From an uncultured Paraglaciecola sp. (GTDB lineage: Bacteria; Pseudomonadota; Gammaproteobacteria; Enterobacterales; Alteromonadaceae), in assembly GCA_905479025.1 (NCBI GenBank), contig CAJQKX010000092.1, positions 1 to 5,161 on the forward strand: a stretch of DNA of 5,161 nucleotides, read 5' to 3'. The notes beneath the pieces are model-generated. The model was not told the DNA's origin. It did not search any database and saw only the letters and a program-made list of their open reading frames with translations. Both the position numbers and the translations under genes were made by a program. Of the stretch, positions 1 to 5,161 are shown piece by piece (positions within the stretch are counted from its first letter, which is position 1; each line of letters starts with the position of its first letter).

Positions 1-137
1 GCAAGTAAGCTAGAGTTTAACGCGATACCTTGCCCCACCAAAGAAGCCATTGCCGTAATAGAAGCGAGCCCTAACGTCATAGAAATCATCAGCTCGACCA
101 AGCTATTACCATATTGTTTTACCGGCGCAACTAACAT
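1..137 (-). CDS. Type IV minor prepilin, PilW-like (N-terminus only, runs off the window)
   Basis: The visible 45 codons begin with a nine-residue leader ending in Gly, then N-S-L-V-E with Glu at mature position 5, and then the hydrophobic stretch LMISMTLGLASITAMASLVG. This is the class III signal cut and N-methylated by prepilin peptidase PilD, followed by the pilin helix that anchors the protein in the inner membrane before assembly. The phrase SLVELMISMTLGL resembles PilW proteins more than PilV, whose helix usually reads LLEVLIALVIL. A PilW-like protein would be a minor pilin of the complex that primes pilus assembly. The start ATG lies inside the 3' end of fimT, with a 7-nt overlap, and has a strong ribosome-binding site. 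This indicates coupled translation. Non-standard Asn at mature +1 is tolerated in minor pilins. The prepilin call is firm; PilW over PilV is an inference from a short N-terminus. Confidence 0.75.
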   Translation of the reverse strand, partial: MLVAPVKQYGNSLVELMISMTLGLASITAMASLVGQGIALNSSLL

Positions 138-649
138 GCCTCGAATCCTCCGAGGCGACTACCTATTGCGCAAATTCTAACCCGACCCATGTTACTCAAA
201 ATTAATTTAAGTTGTTTATCCCCATCTGTGAAAACAACGGTACCTGCATGACCTACCGCCAAGCCTCTATTTGCATCAAATACAGCAACATTGTCTGCAC
301 CAAATGTAACCTTATCGATACTGACAAAACGATAATCAGTAAAATCGACCTTATATTCGACCCCGTCCAAGGAACATTCATTTGCAGTGGTACAATCACA
401 TACACCTTTATCACTCAATGCAGCACACCAGTGTTTACCTGGGCGAATAGCAACTGTCACATCAATATTTTTTGTTATGGCAGCTCCTCGGGCTTGCTGA
501 AAGGCAAAATAGCTACTTTGCGCAGCCCCCTTTAATTGCATGTGTTTTTGTATTGAAATGATAGCGGGTGAGACAAGCGACATAAGTAGCACAATAATTG
601 AGATTGTTATGAGACACTCTAGCAGTGTTAAACCAGACAGGTTGCGCAT
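131..649 (-). CDS. fimT: FimT/GspH-family minor type IV prepilin
   Basis: The 172-residue protein has a six-residue leader MRNLSG, a cleavage site G|LTLLE with Glu at mature +5, and a hydrophobic helix to about residue 30. A GspH-like beta domain follows. Residues 75-92 hold four cysteines (C75, C84, C86, C92), and C160 and C172 lie at the C-terminus, so disulfides in the periplasm are likely. The segment NRGLAVGHAGTVVF (128-140) and the ending LSNMGRVRIC match the family pattern. GRVR at 155-158 fits the GRxR motif reported to bind DNA in Legionella FimT, so a role in DNA uptake during transformation is plausible; related pilins such as FimU share this region, so the exact paralogue is less certain. 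The start has AAGGA 8 nt upstream (662-658). It is the first visible gene of a minus-strand pilin operon, overlaps the next gene by 7 nt and faces away from the PilE-like gene. Confidence 0.85.
   Translation of the reverse strand: MRNLSGLTLLECLITISIIVLLMSLVSPAIISIQKHMQLKGAAQSSYFAFQQARGAAITKNIDVTVAIRPGKHWCAALSDKGVCDCTTANECSLDGVEYKVDFTDYRFVSIDKVTFGADNVAVFDANRGLAVGHAGTVVFTDGDKQLKLILSNMGRVRICAIGSRLGGFEAC
146..151 (-). promoter_or_regulatory. Ribosome-binding site for the PilW-like prepilin
   Basis: On the minus strand GGAGGA lies 8 nt before the ATG at 137-135, inside the last codons of fimT. The good match and spacing support this start for a gene that is otherwise cut by the window edge. Confidence 0.75.
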
Positions 650-750
650 ATTAAGTATCCTTACACAGCAGCAATTTTAAAAACGCCTATAATCAAATCC
701 ATTACTCAAAATATAGTTCAATTTATTTCAAGTGCATAAAAGGAATGGAT
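650..750. promoter_or_regulatory. Divergent intergenic region between fimT and the PilE-like gene
   Basis: About 100 A+T-rich bases separate two prepilin genes transcribed in opposite directions, so both promoters should lie here. On the plus strand an exact TATAAT occurs at 688-693, about 57 nt before the PilE-like start. No convincing -35 box is found at 16-18 nt; TTACAC at 661-666 is 21 nt away. On the minus strand TTGAGT (709-704) and TAAAAT (679-674) resemble promoter boxes but are badly spaced relative to each other. The minus-strand ribosome-binding site of fimT is AAGGA at 662-658. Regulator-dependent or alternative sigma control is possible, but no operator is recognised. Confidence 0.4.
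740..744 (+). promoter_or_regulatory. Ribosome-binding site that selects the PilE-like start at 751
   Basis: AAGGA ends immediately before an ATG at 745, which is too close to use, but lies 6 nt before the in-frame ATG at 751, a standard spacing. A third in-frame ATG at 757 would be 12 nt away. The start at 751 is therefore preferred. Confidence 0.65.
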
Positions 751-1167
751 ATGCCGATGCAGAAAAAGGAAAACAATGGTCAAGATAGATTTGAATATTG
801 TGCGGAATTAGGAATGACGCTAATTGAGTTAATGGTGGTGGTTATAATAACAGGGGTGTTGGCAACACTGATATTTCCATCTTTTGAAAAGCAAATTTTA
901 ACTTCAAGACGAGGGGATGGCATCAGTCATTTACTGCGACTAAAAATACAACAAGAGGCTTTTCGCATAGAAAACATTAGCTATGCAAAAACTGAAGAAC
1001 TCAATCTAACAACCAGTAAATATTATACTTTTGTTGTCACTAATGTATCTGCTACAACCTATACGATTACCGCTAAAGCGATAGGCAGTCAAATGTCAGA
1101 CAAAACATGTTTAACCATACAGATTGATCAATCATTGAATAAAACACCAGCACATTGTTTTTTCTAG
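751..1167 (+). CDS. PilE-like minor type IV prepilin, on the opposite strand to the pilin operon
   Basis: The 138-residue prepilin (140 if the ATG at 745 were used) has a 21-residue leader ending ELG, then M-T-L-I-E with Glu at mature +5, and the helix LMVVVIITGVLATLIFPSF. The rest follows the PilE minor-pilin plan: SRRGDGISHLLRLKIQQEAF, then YA, YYTF, TYTITAKAIGSQ. The ending is DKTCLTIQID with KTPAHCFF, whose two cysteines would form the C-terminal disulfide loop. PilE proteins are pilus-priming minor pilins processed by PilD. The leader is longer than the usual 5-10 residues and contains a cysteine. By hand count, positions 781-1140 are about 35% GC, against about 42-47% in sampled lines of fimT, ispH and ileS. 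In Pseudomonas pilE lies beside ispH but co-directional with the other minor pilins; here it points the opposite way. It may be a second or inverted pilE copy, or an acquired gene. The family call is firm; paralogy to the cluster's usual pilE is unknown. Confidence 0.85.
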   Translation: MPMQKKENNGQDRFEYCAELGMTLIELMVVVIITGVLATLIFPSFEKQILTSRRGDGISHLLRLKIQQEAFRIENISYAKTEELNLTTSKYYTFVVTNVSATTYTITAKAIGSQMSDKTCLTIQIDQSLNKTPAHCFF

Positions 1168-1190
1168 GTGATAGAACACCGTTATCACTT
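1166..1190 (+). terminator. Weak hairpin at the PilE-like stop codon
   Basis: Bases 1166-1173 (AGGTGATA) can pair with 1183-1190 (TATCACTT), giving 8 pairs including one G-U, around a 9-nt loop. The hairpin starts within the TAG stop codon. Only three T residues follow the strongest part, and the stem is A+T-rich, so efficient intrinsic termination is doubtful. An alternative, mutually exclusive stem pairs 1184-1188 with 1194-1198. Confidence 0.25.
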
Positions 1191-1662
1191 TACGTGATGG
1201 TGACGGTAGTTTAAATGACGAATATATTTATGGGTTATCGCTCACCTTTGAGCAAGACCTTCACTATTAAGGCTCCTGCTATTTTCCAAACAAGCTCCAA
1301 CAGCGGTGGTGCCCTTTCTATCTCACCACCTAATATAAAGGTCATTTATGCAATGATATGACTAACCTAATCAGAAAAACATCACACAGAAATGCGCGCA
1401 CAAAAAGGCTTGGTGGTTGGATATTGGCGCCTAAAAACATAGGTCGTGACCAAAGCCATCATGGCTGCAAATATTGTGAAACGACCTGGAATAGCCACTT
1501 ACACATTAACAGACATCCCAAAGTTTTCAGAAGGTAAACAGTTTTGGTTAAGCACAAACACAATCATGACCATCAATCCATTAGAGGCAACAGTTCAGAA
1601 GAAAATATAGAACAAGGTAAGCTACATATGCAATGTTACATTCGCATAAATTGTTTCGTTAG

Positions 1663-1689
1663 AAAAAAGGAGACATAATAAGAATGTAA
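1663..1689 (+). other. Orphan ribosome-binding site followed by ATG-TAA
   Basis: A long purine run, AAAAAAGGAGA at 1663-1673, is one of the best Shine-Dalgarno matches in the window. The first ATG after it (1684) is followed at once by TAA. The next ATG (1693) lies 20 nt from GGAG and opens a frame of only 26 codons. This may be a remnant of a lost gene start, a start-stop element, or chance in A-rich sequence. Confidence 0.3.
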
Positions 1690-1749
1690 ATTATGCGACC
1701 AATAGCTATCTACATATCGATAACATTTGACCGATATGCTGTTGCTACA

Positions 1750-1779
1750 GAAAACGAAAGCCCGCACAATTGATCAAGC
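1750..1779 (-). terminator. Terminator-like sequence downstream of ispH
   Basis: Reading the minus strand, GCTTG (1779-1775) can pair with CGGGC (1764-1760) through five pairs, two of them G-U, around a 10-nt loop, followed by TTTCGTTTTC. The half GCGGGCTTTCGTTTTC looks like the descending arm and T-tract of an intrinsic terminator, but a perfect GCCCGC partner is missing. It starts 11 nt after the ispH stop. It is a possible weak or eroded operon end. Confidence 0.3.
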
Positions 1780-1790
1780 ATCATTGATAA

Positions 1791-2735
1791 TTAAGAGATA
1801 TTTTTAATACGTAATTCTTTGGGCACTGCAAATTCAATATTTTCTTCACGACCTAGCCTTTCGATGACCTTCTCGGCTCCCCATTCTTTTAAACGGTTAA
1901 CCACACCCTGCACTAAGACTTCAGGAGCGGATGCACCGGCAGTGACACCAATATTTTGTACATTTTCAAGCCATGCCTGCTGAATACAGTCTGCATCTGC
2001 TATCAAATAAGCTGAGGCACCAATTTTTTCAGCTAGCTCCCTGAGTCGGTTAGAGTTAGAGCTATTCTGTGCGCCAACGACTAATAATAATTCACAGTCA
2101 GAAGATAATTCTCTGACTGAGTCCTGGCGATTTTGAGTAGCGTAACAAATATCATCTTTACGCGGGCCTTCTATGGCTGGGAATTGTAGCCTTAATGCAT
2201 CAATCACATCCGCAGTATCATCTACCGATAAGGTGGTTTGGCTACAATAATAGAGTTTGGATGAGTCTTTAACAAACAGTGCAGCCACATCTTTAACTGA
2301 TTCTACCAAATAAATACCGCCTTCAGCATTATCGTATTGGCCCATTGTGCCTTCCACTTCTGGGTGCCCATGGTGGCCAATTAAAATACACTCAATGCCT
2401 TTGTTACTTGCACGCATCACTTCCATATGAACTTTAGTGACCAAAGGACAAGTGGCATCAAACACTTTTAAACCTCGCGAATCAGCTTCAGTTCGTACCG
2501 ATTGAGAGACACCGTGAGCAGAAAAAATCACAATGCTATCGTCTGGCACTTCAGAAAGTTCATCAACAAATACCGCGCCGCGTTCTTTGAGGCCATCGAC
2601 CACAAATTTGTTATGTACCACTTCATGACGCACAAAAACAGGTGCAGGAAACATTTCCAAAGCACGCTCGACAATAGTAATCGCACGGTCTACACCAGCA
2701 CAAAAACCTCGTGGATTAGCAAGATGGATCTGCAT
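1791..2735 (-). CDS. ispH: 4-hydroxy-3-methylbut-2-enyl diphosphate reductase
   Basis: IspH (LytB) makes IPP and DMAPP from HMBPP in the last step of the MEP isoprenoid pathway, using a cytosolic [4Fe-4S] cluster. The 314 residues align with E. coli IspH (316) without shift at the functional sites. The cluster cysteines are C12 (GFCAGV), C96 (DATCPLV) and C197 (DDICYAT). H41, H74 (SAHG) and H124, with proton donor E126 in HHGHPEVEG, are present. T167, S225 and N227 (NSSNSN) and S269 (TAGASAP) complete the substrate pocket. The start has AAGGAG 4 nt upstream (2745-2740). It follows fkpB after 30 nt and is the last gene of the ileS-lspA-fkpB-ispH operon. The protein is intact, so the neighbouring rearrangement did not disturb this essential gene. 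Confidence 0.98.
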   Translation of the reverse strand: MQIHLANPRGFCAGVDRAITIVERALEMFPAPVFVRHEVVHNKFVVDGLKERGAVFVDELSEVPDDSIVIFSAHGVSQSVRTEADSRGLKVFDATCPLVTKVHMEVMRASNKGIECILIGHHGHPEVEGTMGQYDNAEGGIYLVESVKDVAALFVKDSSKLYYCSQTTLSVDDTADVIDALRLQFPAIEGPRKDDICYATQNRQDSVRELSSDCELLLVVGAQNSSNSNRLRELAEKIGASAYLIADADCIQQAWLENVQNIGVTAGASAPEVLVQGVVNRLKEWGAEKVIERLGREENIEFAVPKELRIKNIS

Positions 2736-2765
2736 AATTCTCCTTTTGACCTATTAAAATTAGTG

Positions 2766-3212
2766 TTAATTGACTGACAGTATTTCTACATCAAAGGTGA
2801 TAACCTGACCTGCCAAAGGATGATTAAAATCTACTGTTACCGAGTCTCCCGTGACTTCGCGCACAATGCCAGGCAACTCTGTACCATCTGGCTGAGTAAA
2901 AGCGATAATCATACCTTCTTCGGCAGGTGTCTCTGCACTGAATTTACTACGCTCAAGATGGTGCAAATTATCAGGGTTAGGCATACCAAATGCGTCATCA
3001 GCTTCTAAGGTAAATGACTTTTTATCACCCATTTGAAGACCTAATAAACAATCTTCAAAACTGAGCGTTAGGCTTCCATCCCCCACCACTAACTTAGCCG
3101 GTTTATTATTCACTCGAGTACTATCTGCGGCCGAACCATCGGATAATTTCAAGTCAAAATGTAAAATCACTTCACTACCTTGTTTTATCAACTTTTGCTC
3201 TAGCTCAGCCAT
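2766..3212 (-). CDS. fkpB: FKBP-type peptidyl-prolyl cis-trans isomerase, SlpA type
   Basis: This 148-residue protein catalyses cis-trans isomerisation of prolyl bonds and acts as a folding helper in the cytoplasm; the E. coli homologue has 149 residues. The FKBP core is split: strands from residue 10 (GSEVILHFDLKLSDG) to about 72 (LSFEDCLLGLQMGDKKSFTLEADD) hold the first half. An inserted chaperone-like flap (about 73-125, including AFGMPNPDNLHHL) follows, and the core closes with the SlyD/SlpA signature FNHPLAG at 129-135. There is no His-rich metal-binding tail, which separates it from SlyD. The start MAELEQ at 3212 has AGAGGA 5 nt upstream. A longer in-frame extension to 3242 would lie deep in lspA and lacks homology. 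The start overlaps the lspA stop by 8 nt, so translation is probably coupled. Confidence 0.95.
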   Translation of the reverse strand: MAELEQKLIKQGSEVILHFDLKLSDGSAADSTRVNNKPAKLVVGDGSLTLSFEDCLLGLQMGDKKSFTLEADDAFGMPNPDNLHHLERSKFSAETPAEEGMIIAFTQPDGTELPGIVREVTGDSVTVDFNHPLAGQVITFDVEILSVN

Positions 3213-3699
3213 GTTTTTCCTCTTTGTTCTTAAACATATCAATAATCAACAAAACGGCACCTATACATATGGCACTGTCGGCCACATTAAATGCCGGCCA
3301 ATACCAATCTTGATAATACAACACTAAAAAATCTACTACGTATCCGTAGACTAATCGATCAAAAGCATTGCCTATAGCACCGCCAACAATCAGGCTAAAA
3401 GCAATGGGTAACATTATCTGTTGTTTTGTGGTTTGTTTTAACCACCACAGCACTAAAGCACTGACAGCAAAAGCAATAATAGTGAAAAACCAGCGCTGCC
3501 AGCCACCGGCATCATGTAAAAAACTAAAAGCCGCACCATAGTTATATACATGAGTAAGATTAAAAAACGGCAATATCTGAATGGATTGATAGAGTTCAAT
3601 ATTCTCAAGCACTAAAGCTTTGGTATATTGATCCGTCACTAACACCAACACAGATAACCATAAAAAACGATACCCCGTTTGAGTAAAGAGTCTATGCAT
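3205..3699 (-). CDS. lspA: Lipoprotein signal peptidase (signal peptidase II)
   Basis: LspA is an inner-membrane aspartyl protease that cuts the signal peptide from diacylglyceryl-prolipoproteins just before the lipidated cysteine. The 164 residues equal the E. coli length. Four hydrophobic segments can be seen near residues 11-28, 67-86, 95-112 and 136-156. Conserved blocks are VTDQYTK (21-27), NYGAAFSFL (53-61), GGWQRWFF (65-72), [10 protein letters not shown] (106-115), VVDF with Asp123 and FNVADSA with Asp141. The last two aspartates are the expected catalytic pair. The start at ATG 3699 gives the family length and overlaps the ileS stop in ATGCATAG, suggesting translational coupling; no strong ribosome-binding site precedes it. 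An upstream ATG at 3729 would add ten Lys/Ala-rich residues without support. Its pairing with ileS and fkpB is the classical gammaproteobacterial arrangement. Confidence 0.97.
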   Translation of the reverse strand: MHRLFTQTGYRFLWLSVLVLVTDQYTKALVLENIELYQSIQILPFFNLTHVYNYGAAFSFLHDAGGWQRWFFTIIAFAVSALVLWWLKQTTKQQIMLPIAFSLIVGGAIGNAFDRLVYGYVVDFLVLYYQDWYWPAFNVADSAICIGAVLLIIDMFKNKEEKHG

Positions 3700-5161
3700 A
3701 GGCGCGTATTTCGCCTTCGCCTTCAACATTATCTACACAGCGATTGCATAGCTCGGGGTGTGCAACATGATTACCAATATCTTCACGGTGATGCCAACAA
3801 CGACTGCACTTTTGTGCTGATGAAACAGACACCGTCACCGACAACCCCTGCACTTCTGTTGCCACCGCATCTTGTGGTGCATCATTGCTTTGGATGACTG
3901 TCGCCGCAGAAGTGATCAAAACAAAACGTAACTCATCCTCAAGTTTGCTGAGTAAAGTAAACAAATCACCGTTTACGTATAAAATGACTTCAGCTTGTAA
4001 TGAGCCTTTGATTTTTCCCTCTTTGCGGGTTAATTCAATACAGCGGTTCACTTCATTTTTGACTGCTAGCACTTGTTGCCAAAAATCGTTGTTAAAATCA
4101 CCGGATAAAGTGACTTCATCTAAACCGTTATACCATTTACCAGTAAAAACAAATTCATCTTGTTGCCAAGGCATTTCTTGCCATAATTCTTGGGCAGTAA
4201 AACTGGTAATAGGCGCCATCCAACGCACTAATGCTTCGATAACATGATATAAAGCACTTTGACAAGAGCGACGAGCCAGGCTGTCGCCTTTTGCGGTATA
4301 TTGCCTATCTTTAACTATATCCAGATAAAAACTGCCCAACTCAATAGAGCAGAACTGCATTAACTTTTGCATTACGACCAGCATGTCATATTTTTCATAC
4401 GCTTCAATGATTTCTTGTTGGATGCTATAAGCACGACCCACCACCCACTTGTCTAGTTCCACCATATCTTCTATGGCCACTACATCCTTACTGGGATCAA
4501 AACCATTAAGATTGGCTAATAAAAATCGAGCGGTATTTCGAATGCGTCGATATGCATCAGCAGAGCGATTTAAAATTTCATCTGATACCGCGATTTCACT
4601 ACGATAGTCTGTAGACGCCACCCATAAACGCAAAATATCTGCGCCTAGTTTGCCCGTGACTTGCTGAGGTGCAATAGTATTACCTAAAGATTTTGACATC
4701 TTTTTACCTTCACCATCGACAGTAAAACCGTGGGTCAGAACTTGCTTGTATGGTGCATGACCTGTTGTAGCTACAGAGGTCATTAAAGACGACATAAACC
4801 AACCACGATGTTGGTCTGAACCCTCTAAATATAAATCAGCGGAAGCTGGAATATCATCACGTTGATCAACCACAAAATAATGGGTGACACCCGAATCAAA
4901 CCAAACATCTAAGGTGTCTGGTACTTTTACAAAGGTTTCAGCATCGGCACCTAATAATGATTCAGGCTCAATATCCCACCACGCCTGAATTCCTTTTTGT
5001 TCTACCAGCAGCGCCACTTGTTCGAGTAACTCATTGGTACGCGGATGCAATTCACCCGTGTCTTTATGTACAAAAAGTGCAATAGGCACGCCCCATGTAC
5101 GCTGCCGAGAAATACACCAATCAGGTCTTCCAGCAACCATCGTTTCAATACGACTTTCGCC
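3692..5161 (-). CDS. ileS: Isoleucyl-tRNA synthetase, C-terminal half (5' end outside the window)
   Basis: IleS charges tRNA-Ile with isoleucine in the cytosol. The visible 489 codons, about half of the roughly 940 expected, enter in frame at the right edge with [20 protein letters not shown]. The partial protein continues through the class I catalytic fold: RTWGVP, the block [10 protein letters not shown], and KMSKS at about residue 154-158 in [13 protein letters not shown]. The anticodon-binding helical domain follows. The C-terminal zinc site is seen as CSRC and CNRC in the last 45 residues, as in bacterial type enzymes such as E. coli IleS. The frame is uninterrupted. The gene ends at TAG 3694-3692, overlapping lspA by 8 nt. 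The editing domain and HIGH motif lie outside the window. Confidence 0.98.
   Translation of the reverse strand, partial: GESRIETMVAGRPDWCISRQRTWGVPIALFVHKDTGELHPRTNELLEQVALLVEQKGIQAWWDIEPESLLGADAETFVKVPDTLDVWFDSGVTHYFVVDQRDDIPASADLYLEGSDQHRGWFMSSLMTSVATTGHAPYKQVLTHGFTVDGEGKKMSKSLGNTIAPQQVTGKLGADILRLWVASTDYRSEIAVSDEILNRSADAYRRIRNTARFLLANLNGFDPSKDVVAIEDMVELDKWVVGRAYSIQQEIIEAYEKYDMLVVMQKLMQFCSIELGSFYLDIVKDRQYTAKGDSLARRSCQSALYHVIEALVRWMAPITSFTAQELWQEMPWQQDEFVFTGKWYNGLDEVTLSGDFNNDFWQQVLAVKNEVNRCIELTRKEGKIKGSLQAEVILYVNGDLFTLLSKLEDELRFVLITSAATVIQSNDAPQDAVATEVQGLSVTVSVSSAQKCSRCWHHREDIGNHVAHPELCNRCVDNVEGEGEIRAYA

Larger units (their letters stand above)
1168..1790. other. Gene-poor tract between the PilE-like gene and ispH; no recognisable gene
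   Basis: This 623-nt stretch has no open frame longer than about 60 codons on the plus strand and none recognised on the minus strand. Short plus-strand frames are: 1215-1361 (48 residues, starting MTNIFMGYRS), 1358-1537 (59 residues, starting MTNLIRKTSH, overlapping the previous one by ATGA and containing a CKYC pair), 1461-1610 (49 residues, starting MAANIVKRPG) and 1693-1773 (26 residues). None has a well-placed ribosome-binding site. The frame shared by 1215-1361 and 1461-1610 reads protein-like as far as 1730 but is broken by stops at 1359, 1368, 1440, 1608, 1647 and 1728. A decayed gene is possible, but this stop density does not exclude chance. GC in sampled lines varies from about 35 to 45%. 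No terminal inverted repeats, transposase fragments or tRNA were seen. Confidence 0.6.

Noticed and set aside
212..535. Plus-strand open frame of 107 codons opposite fimT
   Set aside because: The opposite strand encodes a clear prepilin with motifs, and this frame shows no domain or ribosome-binding site. It is a shadow.
1175..1267. Acidic DGDGSLNDEYIYG reading as a relic of PilY1 or another calcium-binding protein
   Set aside because: The frame has no start, is about 30 codons long and shows only a generic acidic loop. There is no second PilY1 feature nearby.
1358..1537. A 59-residue frame with a CKYC pair and many His/Arg residues as a small zinc-binding protein
   Set aside because: It has no well-spaced ribosome-binding site. 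Only one CxxC pair is present and the composition fits a shadow of another frame, so it is noted only within the gene-poor tract.
650..1790. Insertion sequence or composite transposon carrying the PilE-like gene
   Set aside because: No transposase, terminal inverted repeats or target-site duplications were found by eye at either edge. Other routes of insertion remain possible.
3213..3242. Upstream extension of fkpB to an ATG at 3242
   Set aside because: It would add ten basic residues encoded inside lspA, with no homology. The ATG at 3212 has a good ribosome-binding site and gives the family length.
3700..3729. Upstream extension of lspA to an ATG at 3729
   Set aside because: The ATG at 3699 gives 164 residues, equal to the E. 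coli protein, and couples to the ileS stop. The extension reads as out-of-frame ileS sequence.
3885..4247. Plus-strand open frame of 120 codons opposite ileS
   Set aside because: It lies wholly antisense to the conserved synthetase and has no recognisable features.

Overview
The window looks like chromosomal DNA of a gammaproteobacterium, most likely a marine Alteromonadales relative. The basis is gene order plus protein style. The minus strand carries ileS-lspA-fkpB-ispH and then moves into minor type IV pilin genes, the arrangement known from Pseudomonas and Shewanella. Sampled coding stretches of the conserved genes are about 42-47% GC by hand count. The genus cannot be fixed from this sequence alone.

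Right part (1791-5161, all minus strand, transcribed right to left): the C-terminal half of isoleucyl-tRNA synthetase (ileS, cut by the window edge), lipoprotein signal peptidase (lspA), an SlpA-type FKBP prolyl isomerase (fkpB) and the last MEP-pathway enzyme (ispH). The first two junctions are 8-nt overlaps and the third is a 30-nt gap, so this is a compact operon. All four proteins have full-length active sites where they can be seen.

Middle part (650-1790): this interrupts the expected ispH-to-fimT continuity. A plus-strand gene (751-1167) encodes a PilE-like minor prepilin with a long leader. It is distinctly A+T-richer than its neighbours, about 35% GC. It is followed by roughly 620 nt with no convincing gene, only short open frames broken by stops, one orphan ribosome-binding site and weak hairpins.

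Left part (1-649, minus strand): a FimT/GspH-type prepilin ending in a GRVR motif overlaps by 7 nt the start of another prepilin, probably PilW, which leaves the window. These would start the minor-pilin operon that primes type IV pili. The GRxR motif suggests a role in DNA uptake.

No CRISPR array, tRNA, rRNA, transposase or clear defence system is visible. The unusual part is the pilE-like insertion and the gene-poor tract beside it.
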